Shown here piece by piece: positions 44,957 through 55,318 of a stretch of DNA of 64,000 nucleotides. Source of the DNA: Diphasiastrum complanatum (lineage: Eukaryota; Streptophyta; Lycopodiopsida; Lycopodiales; Lycopodiaceae); assembly GCA_029204225.1 (NCBI GenBank), contig CM055094.1, positions 12,563,314 to 12,627,313 of the forward strand. The letters are read 5' to 3'. Within the stretch, counting starts at the first letter, position 1, and each line of letters starts with the position of its first letter. The position numbers and the translations under genes were made by a program. The notes under the pieces are model-generated. The model searched no databases and had not been told where the DNA came from. It worked only from the letters and a program-made list of their open reading frames with translations.

Positions 44957-46068
44957 TGGGCAGTGTTGCCATTTTGGCTTTATTCCGTATTTACAGTCAT
45001 AATTGCGTTGTACAGATTGAGTAAACAATGATCAAACCTGAAAAATATACGAATATCTACAGGACTTGATATTCTGACTGCAATAAAAGCTGTTGGCATT
45101 GATGGAATCAGCCGAAGTCTTAATGTGAAGTGCTGTTTTTTTCGCTTGAACTTTCAATGTAACGATTCAGTGAGCATAACTATGATTTGAAGTGGAAGTA
45201 AACCGGTTTCTGCCAATAACATTTTATAAGAGGAAGTTTGCTATACTTTCATAAAGTTAGCTAAGAAACTCTCCACGAGCCTTTCAATTCGACCCCATCT
45301 AGATTTGGAATACTCTTGCCTTAAACTTCACTTTGAAATAAGAGAAGAAATGCCCTGTTTTGGCTCCATAGCCGCAAATCTATCTTATGACGTGCCATTT
45401 CAAGGTATGGAATGATTTCTGGCCACCTCAAAGTCGTTGTTCAAACGTGATTCCCGCCTCTAAAGATCCGAAAATTTCAGTAATATCAATCTTAGTTCTG
45501 TCAAGCGAGAGATCAGCATCATCAATTTATTTGAATCGAGATGCCATCAATTAGGTCTTCTACCCATTGACTCAGAGATCTGAGATCTTCCAAATTTGTT
45601 AAGAGTTTAAGATTATTAGAAGATTTTGTTATGTGTTGCTCAAAGACTAAAATGATTCCTATTGAATAAAAACTTAATCACTTATTGCATAAGCTTGATG
45701 CCACCACCTTCTTGCAGGCAACTTTGCTTGACTCCAATTTTACCTAATAAATTAAGAACACAGCCGTAGGAATTGCCAAGGTGAGACTACACTTTCGAGT
45801 AAAACTAAGATTTTTTCACCGCATTTTTGAAGTATCTTGGCATCACAACCTGCTCCATCTTCTCTTGTGAGTTATTTCTTGGAACCATCCAGAATTCTTA
45901 AGAAGTATACAAAGCATTGAAACGGTGTTTTCTAGACTCTCTTGGATGATAACTCTCAAAGTGACTTACGTCAGATTGCATGTTTTGAAATACTGTCTCC
46001 CTATCGATGCAGCCCTTCAACACCAATCGATTGTTAGTTTTCTTTTCCCCTTTAGGCAATGTGCGACT
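44957..46068. other. No gene seen
   Basis: Apparently original intron sequence before the first LTR element; no frame, repeat or motif recognised. Confidence 0.4.
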
Positions 46069-46132
46069 TGTTAGAATTATTGTTTATTTGTTACCCCTAA
46101 TGTTATTAACTAGGTCTAATTAGGGTCATAAA

Positions 46133-46707
46133 TGTTGGAAGAAGGAAAGAGGATTCGATAGTGATTAAGTCAAAATTGAAAGACGAACTATCGAGCGTAG
46201 CGGAATGATCCTTCTTCTAATGTATGACTATGCCTATCATAAATCAAACAAAGCTATCATGATAAAGCTATCAAAATAGGACACTAATAGAACTCTGTGA
46301 ATCTTCTAAGTAGAAATAGAAGTCCTTTCTTTCTTCTCTAGTGATCAACTATTTATTCTAAAGCATTTTAAGCTTATCCAATTAGGACAGCTAATTAGGT
46401 CGTGGGTCACAATTGGCAGTTAAGCATAATGCGCTGTCATCCAATCAGTTAGGCCTTCCCGGAAATTTACTTGCAAAGAAGTTAGGGCAAATCGTTAGCT
46501 TCATATTTGACGGAAGTAGTAACTGTCATCCTTCGACTCTCTCGATAGTTCGTCGTCGTTGTCGAAGCCATCTGTTGAGCGATTCCCGAGTATTTTTGCA
46601 GACTGTGTAGAAACACGAATAAAACTACAGAATTGAATAAATGAATGGATGTAGATTAAAGATCGATTATTCGGATGAATCACTCCCGATAGTAGAATAA
46701 TCCAACA
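46133..46707 (-). repeat. Copia 3' LTR (shorter copy)
   Basis: From tgttggaagaagg to taatccaaca, 575 bp. It lacks about 330 bp that are present in the other LTR (about 49698-50048). The purine tract AAGGGGGAG (minus strand, 46708-46717) lies next to it. Confidence 0.9.
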
Positions 46708-46717
46708 CTCCCCCTTA

Positions 46718-46825
46718 ATCTGAATCCATGAATGCCTTGACCTTCAAACTTAGTTCCGCACAAAATTTCTTGTGTGCATCCAAGCTTAGTGCCTTAGTGA
46801 AAACATCAACTGTCATGTTAGTACT
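46718..46825 (-). pseudogene. Copia RNase H C-terminus
   Basis: The minus strand reads MTVDVFTKALSLDAHKKFCA and then ELSLKVKAFMDSD and a stop, the typical copia end (A-D-x-x-T-K-x-L). Confidence 0.8.
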
Positions 46826-47035
46826 GCAAGTTTACTAAATTGTCGAGAACTTTGCTTCAATGCTTTATTATAACGACTATAGGAACCTCTCTTCTTATGG
46901 CCAATTATTCCATGCTTCATCAAGAAAACCTTGAACAACCATTTGTGTAACACATGTAGAGCATCCAAACCTCTTCGATACATTAGCAATGTCCAAAGTG
47001 CAATCTTCCATCATCTCTTTCATAACTCTAGAGAA

Positions 47036-47275
47036 TGAAGAGCTCTTCCACTGGGGATCAGGTCAGGACGATTATCTAGGTCTCAGGATGTAGGTAGGCG
47101 AGGGTCGAGGGTAAGGTATGGTGGTATGGGACACCATGGCTTATCGGTAATCCGAGCTTACTTGTTGGTGGTCTGTAGCTCCAATGCACGAAGGAGAGGT
47201 AGCAGTACCTCTAGGGATGGGTGGTAACGTAGCATTCGTCACTTGATTGTGTCTTAGCAATGACCGGAACGACGA
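47036..47275. other. GC-rich segment of other origin inside copia
   Basis: Between the RNase H remnant and the RT front half is a G-rich stretch (gtaggtaggcgagggtcgag, gatgggtggtaacg). It does not read as RT and differs in base composition from its surroundings. It joins the RT frame near codons of DTFLIDHELES. Confidence 0.45.
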
Positions 47276-47602
47276 TGGGGATTCTAACTCGTGATCGATA
47301 AGAAAAGTGTCGATCCTCCGAAACCATGCTCTAGCAGATTGCTTCAAGCCATAAAGGGCTCTGTGTAGTTTGCATATATGATTATTTTTGCCTTCGATAT
47401 TATAACCTTTGGGCTGTATCATGTAGATATCTTCTTCGATAACTCCATTGAGATAGTCTGTCTCTACATCCATTTGATGTATCTCTAGATCGGCTGCAAC
47501 AACAATCGACAATAGAAGTCTGATTGAAGAATGTTTAACTACTGGACTGAAAGTCTCAGTGTAGTCGACATTATGTATCTGCAAAAAATCCTCTCGCGAC
47601 AA
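47276..47602 (-). pseudogene. Copia RT, front half
   Basis: Reads YTETFSPVVKHSSIRLLLSI, LEIHQMDVETDYLNGVIEED and KLHRALYGLKQSARAWFRRI, the first RT motifs with one Asp of the DVxTAFL box (here DVETDYL). The YVDD box is gone: the frame diverges after DTFLIDHELES. Confidence 0.88.
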
Positions 47603-47670
47603 GTCGAGCTTTTTTCAATCGATGCTTCCATCAACCTTGTATTTGATTTTGAATATCCTTTTGCAATCAA

Positions 47671-48063
47671 CTACATTTCTACTGGCAGGTAATTCGACAA
47701 TAGTCCAAGTCTGGTTCTTGATGAGAGATGAATACTCTCTATCCATAGCTTCCTTTCAAAGATCGGAATCAGGCTGACTAAGTGCTTCTTTGACAATAGT
47801 CGGCTCTGGGACAAGATAGGCTGCAGATTCTTCGATATGCCTTTTAGGTGGTCTGTGATCTGTTGTCGATCTTCTAGAAGATAAGCGAAGTTGATTATTT
47901 TCATTTTGATGTTGTTGCTGAGCTGCAACATCTTCTTCGGATTCGTTGTTGATAAGCTGTTCGTCTGAATTAGACTATCTAAAAGGAATCCTAGTCTGTT
48001 TTTCAATGATGCAATTATGACAGACAGGGAGGTCGACTTTGTTGGTTGGATAGTCGAGATCAA
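47671..48063 (-). pseudogene. Copia integrase-RT linker region
   Basis: Weakly readable in this frame. Adjacent frames hold remnants such as those expected between integrase and RT. It is in frame with the pre-integrase segment at 48489-48067 after one stop. The integrase core is largely absent. Confidence 0.4.
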
Positions 48064-48066
48064 GTG

Positions 48067-48489
48067 CTAAGGATTTCTGGACATGTTCGACACAGATTTA
48101 TGATTCAAGTGTCCTAATCTATAATGCCAAAGTAATGCTTTATTGACAAGAACAGAGGTTTTCAAGGCTTGACTTGTGTCAGAATAACAATGAGTCAGTC
48201 TATATAAGTATCCATGCCTCTTGCCGAGCGCGAGGATCTTACCTGTCCTATCGATAATTCGACATTGATCAGACTCAAACTCTACCCTATGACCTAAATC
48301 AGTAATTCTACTTACCGATAATAGGTTTGTAGAGAGTTTAGGTACATACAAGACATTTGATAGTAGTTTGAATTGATTATGCTGGAACTCCAATCTTACA
48401 GTGCCTTCTTTCGATAGGATGTGTACTCTCATCGCCAAGATGAACGAATTTCTTTGTACTGTACGGTGTATAGGAGTGAAAATACTCAC
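48067..48489 (-). pseudogene. Copia pre-integrase region
   Basis: Reads FKLLSNVLYVPKLSTNLLSV, RVEFESDQCRIIDRTGKILA and LLWHYRLGHLNHKSVSNMSR, the usual protease end and GAG-pre-integrase with its His pair. Confidence 0.88.
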
Positions 48490-48685
48490 GATGACTGGTC
48501 ATATGTTGAGTAGCTCTAGAATCCAAAAACCAAGAAATATCTGCTTGTGCCTTTTGGTCTTTGACCATAAACGCTCCTTCTTCCATGTCGATTGTAGGAG
48601 ATTGAGACGATACTGCGACTACATTCGCCTGTTGATCTGGTTGCTTGTTGGAGTTCTTTGCTTTTAGTATCCTATAAAATCTCAT
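48377..48685 (-). pseudogene. Copia protease
   Basis: ISWFLDSRATQHMTSHREYF shows the protease centre with Arg where Gly is expected (D-S-G-A to D-S-R-A), consistent with a single G-to-A change. Its end overlaps the next frame, so there is a frameshift near 48450. Confidence 0.85.
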
Positions 48686-48755
48686 GATTAGTGTGTTTGC
48701 AATACTTACAGAACAACTTCTTCTTTGACTGTGGATTCGATAATTGCTCTTGACT

Positions 48756-49121
48756 CTATGTCAGTTGTGTCGGTTTCTGATTCGATGCGAACTGCTTTGA
48801 GTTTTTCTTCTTCTGTCGTTTCGAGCCTTTATTGACATATAGAGCATGAGATGATGAAGTCGAAGAGGTGTCTTGACTTCTTCGATTGTCTTCCTGCAGC
48901 AACATAGTGATAACTCTATTGAGAGTTAAATCTGAGTGTGTCGATATGATTATCACCCAGTTTTCATATGTGGAAGGCAGGCTCGATAGCAATGTCATAA
49001 TTGTGTCTTGATCGTCGATGGTTGATCCGGCGGCTGCCATCTGCTGCAAGAGATTCTTAAACTGGTTAACGTGATTCTGAAGTGAATCCGTTTTAAGGCC
49101 TTGGGCCGAGGGCGTGACCAT
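48756..49121 (-). pseudogene. Copia gag, C-terminal part
   Basis: Reads LQNHVNQFKNLLQQMAAAGS, LLSSLPSTYENWVIIIS and LTLNRVITMLLQEDNRRSQD, the middle and end of copia gag. The N-terminus lies in broken frames up to about 49390 (minus-strand MDSQNKVGLIAD-like wording). Confidence 0.85.
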
Positions 49122-49553
49122 TCGACATCTTGAGTGTGAAGAATTTCCTTCTGAGATGCAACTTGGAAATCACGTCCCTCACATCATATAATGCGCTTAG
49201 GATTTCCCATACGTTGAGAATGAGAGCGCAAAAGCTTTACCATCCTTCGATTTCCATTTAGAGTCGGCCGTGTCATCTTCAAGCCAACATCCCACAACTC
49301 GTTGGCGATTAACAAGATCTTCATCTTAAATTTCATTGGATCAACTTATCCGCTATGAGACCGACTTTATTTTGAGAATCCATCTGAAAGTCGAAAAATC
49401 GATGACTTAAGAATGAAAAGATACCGTGTGACTCTACAATTGGAAATCAATTATTTGATACTGAAATTTGATTCCACCCTTTTGAAGATTATGAGCAAAT
49501 GTGCTCTGATAATAGGTATGACTTTGATACTATGAAGAGTATCTAATAATAGA

Positions 49554-49565
49554 GCTTTGATACCA
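49554..49565 (-). promoter_or_regulatory. Copia primer binding site variant
   Basis: The minus strand reads TGGTATCAAAGC, one base different from the usual TGGTATCAGAGC, next to the LTR at 49566. Confidence 0.85.
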
Positions 49566-50471
49566 TGTTGAAAGAAGGAAAGAGGATTCGATAGTGATTA
49601 AGTCAAAATTGAAAGACGAACTATCGAGCTCAGCAGAATGATCCTTCTTCTTATGTATGACTATGCCTATCATAAATCAAACAAAGCTATCATGACAATC
49701 GTCACGTTCGATCTTTTAGCAGCTAACTTTGAAATCATTAGCACTAAAGTGATTTCATAGCCAAACAATTACAGAGTGAAGTGATGTATAGAATATTGCA
49801 GCATCAGACTAAACAATGAGAGATTTTTCAATTACTAGTAACTACAGAGAAGCATGCATACATTCTGACATAATACTGAACACAATAAGAAGATGGATTG
49901 ATTCAGTAAGTAGCATGTACAAAATCAGATGGTTAAAGCAAAAAACAATAGCGGATGCAACCGTGTACTCGAAACTATCTCTAAGCAACTGATAACTCTG
50001 TCTGATGCACTTCCGCTAATAAGCAGTAAGCGCTAATAGCAATACTCAAAATAGAACACTAATAGAACTCTGTGAGTCTTCTAAGTAGAAATAGAAGTCC
50101 TTTCTTTCTTCTCTAGTGATCAACTATTTATACTAAAGCATTTTAAGCTTATCCAATTAGGACAACTAATCAGGTCATAGGTGACAATTGGCAGTTAGCC
50201 ATAATGCGCTGTCATCCAATTAGTTAGGCCTTCCTGGAAATTTACTTGCAAAGAAGTTAGGGCAAGTCGTTAGCTTCATATCAGACGGAAGTAGTGACTG
50301 TCATCCTTCGACTCTTTCGATAGTTCGTCGTCGAAGCCATCTGTTGTTCCCGAGTATTTTTGCAGACTGTGTAGAAACACGAATAAAACTACAGAATTGA
50401 CTAAATGAATGGATGCAGATTAAAGAACGATTATTCGGATGAATGACTCCCGATAGTAGAATAATCCAACA
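49566..50471 (-). repeat. Copia 5' LTR (longer copy)
   Basis: From tgttgaaagaagg to taatccaaca, 906 bp. It matches 46133-46707 at both ends and has about 330 bp extra in the middle. Confidence 0.9.
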
Positions 50472-50838
50472 ATAAAGGCCATGCATGTGAGCTATTACTC
50501 GGGGCCTATATTTAGGATATGTAGGTTGACTAGATGTTGGCTGAAGTTAGAGGTTCTAGTGCTTGATTTAGAGCACAAGTTTTGCTACAGATAGGTGTTG
50601 GGTACTTTAATCATATTAAGAGACATCATCTAGGTAATTGCTTCAAAGCTGCTTTTTCATTATTAGATTAGAGACATGATGGCTATAATCTATATAATTT
50701 AGTGCGCCCTACCACATTGGTTTTGGGACATAGTTGGAGCGCATCTCACTTATGTTCTCTCCCATGTGTTTGGCTATTGTTTAATCACAAAAAGAATCTT
50801 GTCTTGGTTGCTTGTATGAACAAGTCGGTTTTCTAACA

Positions 50839-50850
50839 TGGTATTAGAGC
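50839..50850 (+). promoter_or_regulatory. LARD-like element primer binding site
   Basis: TGGTATTAGAGC, one base off the usual Met-tRNA site, directly after the LTR end at 50838. Confidence 0.85.
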
Positions 50851-51054
50851 TTCGGTTCAACATTCGGATCAATCTCCATATGCATTCGACCATCTTTGAG
50901 GTGAGAACGTGGTGTTAGCTCTATGGTGCCGCAAGGAGAATAGCTATGTTAGAGCTTCGGTTCAACATTTGGATCAATCACCATATGCATTTGACCATCT
51001 TTGAGGTGAGAATGTGGTGTTAGCTCTATGGTGCCGCAAGGAATAGCTATGTTG
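50845..51054 (+). repeat. Tandem duplication, period 105 bp
   Basis: tagagcttcggttcaacatt ... atggtgccgcaagga is present at 50845-50949 and 50950-51054. The repeat includes the end of the primer site, so a second partial site (ttagagc) follows the first. Confidence 0.9.
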
Positions 51055-54000
51055 CATGAGCAGACTACGAAGTCTGCCTCATTTTTGAAAGGTTCTAAAT
51101 TCAAGAGAGTTATAGTTTTGATAAAGATTATCGCTGCAGATCGTGTAGGAAGTCACTACAGGTTTGATGGAACTGTTTGCTGGAAATAGTTCGTTGGACT
51201 GAGCTAGGACTGCTCGCTGATTTGTTGGAAATTGTTCCCTGGTCGAGGAGCCATATTGGTTGTTGTCTATTGCAAGGAGTTTGCAGGGATTCGTCATTGG
51301 AGAGTCATCATTGGAGAAGAGAGCGCATGTACCTATCGCTGGAGAAGTAACAGTTGGAAATTCACTTCATCCTGCTCCATTGGTAGGAATTGGTTTCATG
51401 CTCAACATCACTGCCTATTATTGTCCACGTGAGTTACATAACTGGAATAGTTGGAAACAAGAAGGTATCTTCAGCCACGTTGGAGATACAACATCATTTA
51501 TTAGTAATAGGACAACATGACTTCAGTGCAACCACACAGCTGTCAAATTCCAAGATGTGCTGAAGAGGAGGTCAATTTCGGTAAAATAATTATTGAAGAG
51601 GACGACAACGTAGTCGTTGTTTGCATGCAGGAAGGACTGTTGTTTTTCAAGTGAAGCTTGCTGAATCGTTGGTTCATTGGGTACTGAATCATTACTGGAG
51701 CAGATCGTTGCAAGGACAACAAGGATAAATGAAGCTATATGTGTGATGTTCATGACTAAAGGATATGACAGGATCGATGCGGTTTTTGCTATTAATAATC
51801 GCTATAGGATAGTCGATGTTGGAGATTGCTGCTATCATTGGAGATCCCTATTGTTGAAGTTCGCTTCTGAATTAAATCACTCACAGCTGGAAATCACTGT
51901 TGTTGGAGATTGCTGCCCAAATTGTTGAAATTAAGAAGTTTGAAATTGCACTGATTTGCAAGTTGGGAAGATCAAGATTGCTGAAAATGATTCATATCGC
52001 TGTTGCAAATATAGTATAATTGTTAATATCCATCCTGGAAGTTGTTGTGTTGAAGGATTTGCGTTGTTGCAAGAAGGCCATGCTCAAGTTAAGAAACCTA
52101 CCATCTGTTGAAAGAAGAAGATTGCTACATAGTCCCTTTCTTGTTCATGTGCAACAAGATTGCCAACAACTTGCTTCATCTAGTCAAAGCATCGGGTCAA
52201 GCTTAAAATTTGCCCGTTAGGGATGGAGGTTATAATTGGCAACGACTTGCTTCATCTAGTCAAAGCATTGGGTCAAGCTTAAAATTTGCCCGTCAGTCGG
52301 ATGGAGATTGTAGGGTTTGGTGGGTCTTTTATGAAGAAGAAGGACCACAATTTATCTTTTATGAAGAAGAAGAATTATTGAAGAACGTCTAATGATTTTT
52401 TAAGAACCATCAAAGTCTGCGAGAAAGCTTTCTCAGGGAATATGGCGGTTTCTCGGTGGCAGATTAAGGCATCGAAACCCTTAAAGCAAGGTGGAACAAA
52501 AATTGACTTAGTCAAACAGGGTCAAAGGACATGCTATCTATGAAGGATATGCACGGTCAAAGGTCAAGGATACAAATGGTCACAGGACATGTTTTCTACG
52601 AAGGACACATCAAGTTTCAGGGCAATAACCACTGTAAGGTGATTAGCTTGTGGAGGGCAACAACACAATCCTTAGCAGGTTGTTAGGTCAGCGGTAAATC
52701 TACAAGTTAGGGCACTAGTATGGAGTAGTGAATTTGCTATTGAGGACAATATTTTGGGTCAAGGAATTTTACCCTAAAAGTTAGGGTTGAGCAAAGTGCA
52801 AGAATGCATGTTATTGGCTGCGGTTGGTTGGAGATTTCTGTGAGAAATCTGAAGCATACTTAATTGAATGGTACAAGTACTCCTAGGGCTGACCATTTCA
52901 AGCTACTTCAAAAGGTAAAAGTTACGGAACTTACAAGAGGGTGGCAATTATTTTGCAAAAGTACCAAGAGTGCAAGCAAAGAACTATATGTGGTGTTATT
53001 AAAAATACCTTTGTTTGGTACATGATGTTGTGCACAAGGTTTGGTTTCATAGTCTCTTATCGTCGTGGCAAACGATAAGTTCATTGTTATAGGTGGCAGC
53101 TGTTACAGCTATGTGGAAATCAGTTCATAAAGCAAGTTCAACTTCAAGAGGGAGTTTGGTTTATTGACATGCATTTCTATGGGGACACAACAAGCAGGTT
53201 ATCATTCTAGTTCATATCAGTTTGAGAAGACAAAGCGATCAAGGAGCAATCTAAAGCTTTGTATTACTATCAATCCAAGTACAAAGATCTTGGGTTTCTA
53301 GTTATTCTAAATTGTTTGGTTTCTAGCCAAGTAATAGTAGCCAATTTACGGATACCATCCAAGTCATAGGTGATTGTTCATGTGGTGGTACCAAGTGAAG
53401 ACCAGTTCTACTAAGAAGGTCTAGTTTGAGTTGAAGAAAAATTCTATGTTTTTTTCAAGTTCTTGAATCTATCCAAGTTCATGTTCTATCATGTGGTAGA
53501 TTCTATTGTTTCCAATAAGATTTGGAAGCCAAGGATGTTGATTAGCCTTTGAAAATCAACTAGCAAGGTTGTTGTTTAGCCTCATAAAAACAATGGGATT
53601 CATTTGTTGAATCGACGATTATTGATTAGCTTTAGAAAATCAATAATAGGTCTTTTTAGTGAAGCAACATTCCTTCAAGGTGAGGAGGTATTAGGAATCT
53701 TTGATCTCTACTTTTGTTTATCATCATGGATGATTTTGTTGGAGGGAGGATTTGGAAAAATTCAGGATAACTGTTTATGATGGAGGTGTTTGAATCTTGT
53801 AATCAGCAGCATGGACAAACACCAGTTGGGAAGTTTTGCATATGTAATTCACATAGTATCAGGAACATTCTTGATAATTTTTTCATACGCAATCAATAAC
53901 CATCGATTCAACAAATGAATCCCATTGTTTTTAAGTTGGAAAGTTGTATTGAGGCAAGTGACTCTATGTGTGAGATAGAGGCAGGAGATTCCATGTAGAA

Positions 54001-54905
54001 GATAGTATCATGTACTTTGTGTGAGAAGGCATTTGAGGAAGTAGCGGATACTTTGTGTGAGGAAGTATTACATACTTTCTATCTTTCTATTGGGAATGAT
54101 TTATTACTTGCAAATTTTTTGTTTGGTTTATGGACGACATTCTATTTGTATCATTGGTGGAGAGTGATTGTTATATTAGTCCTCATAGGTTTGCAAACAT
54201 GAAGTGTTATTAATGATTTTCAAGATGAACATCTAAGGGGAGTAGTTTAGCTAAGCCATCATAGGTGGTTACTCATGAGAGTACGAGGAGAATTGATGTG
54301 GCTTCAATTCATGGATTCAACACAGGTGGAGTCAACTATTTACAAAGCACAAGTTTCTAGAGTGGGTGTTAATGCAAAAGAATTGGAGGACATTCGTTTG
54401 ACATTTGTAGATCCATTTCCTACTTATGATTGCTATGATGGTGCTTTGGTAATGAAAGAGGGTTACATTTATTTTTATTTTTGTTTTTATGGGTGTTGGT
54501 GAGATCCTTACATATTTATGGTAGCTCAGAAGATGTTCAAAGAGACCAAGTGAATCAATCTTCAAGCAACAAAGTTCTCAAAGTTATGGCAAAGGTTATC
54601 ATGTCTACATTATTTGATTCAAGGAGAGTCAAGTTATTTTGATCCAAAAGAAGTCAAGGAATCGGGCACACATATGCACTAAGGGACATGAAGACAAAAG
54701 CAAGAAATTGGGAATTCATATAAAGCAGGTTCATATGAAAAGGATCAACATACAAAGGAGGTCTACAGCAAGTAATGAGGACATCAAGATCAAATCATCA
54801 GGGATCATACACCAGAGTTGAAGACCTTCATTACATGAGCGTTATGAAGGATATACATGCATAATTATGTTATGCATAGTTGTTATTAGTTACAACATAA
54901 ACATT
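51055..54905 (+). other. Interior of LARD-like element, noncoding
   Basis: Only short frames, none with gag or pol motifs. It includes a 76-bp-period duplication (about 52167-52300, cttgcttcatctagtcaaag), GAAGAAGAA runs near 52330-52375, and a 42-bp inverted repeat (53586 and 53891). The wording looks RNA-like rather than protein-like. Confidence 0.6.
53586..53932. repeat. Inverted repeat, 42-bp arms
   Basis: Arm 1 is 53586-53627 (starts aaaaacaatgggattcattt) and arm 2 is 53891-53932 (ends aatcccattgttttt). They pair at 40 of 42 positions, with a 263-base loop. Confidence 0.9.
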
Positions 54906-54914
54906 AAGAGGGAG
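54906..54914 (+). promoter_or_regulatory. LARD-like element polypurine tract
   Basis: Reads AAGAGGGAG directly before the right LTR (tgttagaaat at 54915). Confidence 0.8.
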
Positions 54915-55318
54915 TGTTAGAAATAACGTTTATTTGTAACCCCTATGATTAACTAGTCTTAATTAGGGTCATTAATGCCATGCCTGCGAGTTGTTACTAA
55001 GGGCCTATATTTAGAATATTTAGGTTGACTAGGTGTTGACTGAAGTTAGAGGTTCTAGTGCTTGATTTAGAGCACAAGTTTTGCTATAGATGGGTGTTGG
55101 GTACTTTTACCATATTTAGAGACATCATTTAGGTATTTGATGTAGAGCTGCTTTTTCATTATTAGATTAGAGACATGATGGCTAAAATCTATATAATGTA
55201 GTGCCCTACCACTTTGTTAATGGGAAATAGTTAAAGTTTATCTCACTTATCTTCTCTCCCAGGTGTTTGGCTATTGTTTAATATCTTGTCTTGGTTGCTT
55301 GTATGAACAAACTTATCA
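54915..55318 (+). repeat. Right LTR of LARD-like element
   Basis: Begins tgttagaaataacg; about 0.4 kb, collinear with the left LTR. The last bases diverge (caaacttatca against caagtcggttttctaaca), so the end is approximate and no target duplication is seen. Confidence 0.8.

Larger units (their letters stand above)
46133..50471 (-). mobile_element. Copia element with ATAAA target duplication
   Basis: 4339 bp, minus strand, LTRs at 46133-46707 and 49566-50471. Perfect 5-base target duplication ATAAA (46128-46132 and 50472-50476). It has gag, protease, integrase start, RT front half and RNase H end, but the RT catalytic part and integrase core are missing. It was inserted into the LTR of the LARD-like element, hence is younger. 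Confidence 0.92.
46069..50838 (+). repeat. Left LTR of LARD-like element, split
   Basis: Two parts, 46069-46132 and 50472-50838, together match 54915-55318 (cctatatttag, ggttctagtgcttgatttag, ctgctttttcattattagat). The copia at 46133-50471 interrupts it with a perfect target duplication. Confidence 0.85.
46069..55318 (+). mobile_element. Noncoding LTR element (LARD-like) with nested copia
   Basis: The left LTR begins tgttagaatt at 46069 and ends ...ctaaca at 50838, interrupted by a copia insertion (46133-50471). The right LTR starts at 54915. A Met-tRNA-type primer site follows the left LTR and a purine tract precedes the right one. The 4.1-kb interior (50839-54914) has only short frames with no gag or pol motif, as in large retrotransposon derivatives that depend on other elements. 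Without the insertion each LTR is about 0.4 kb. Confidence 0.8.
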
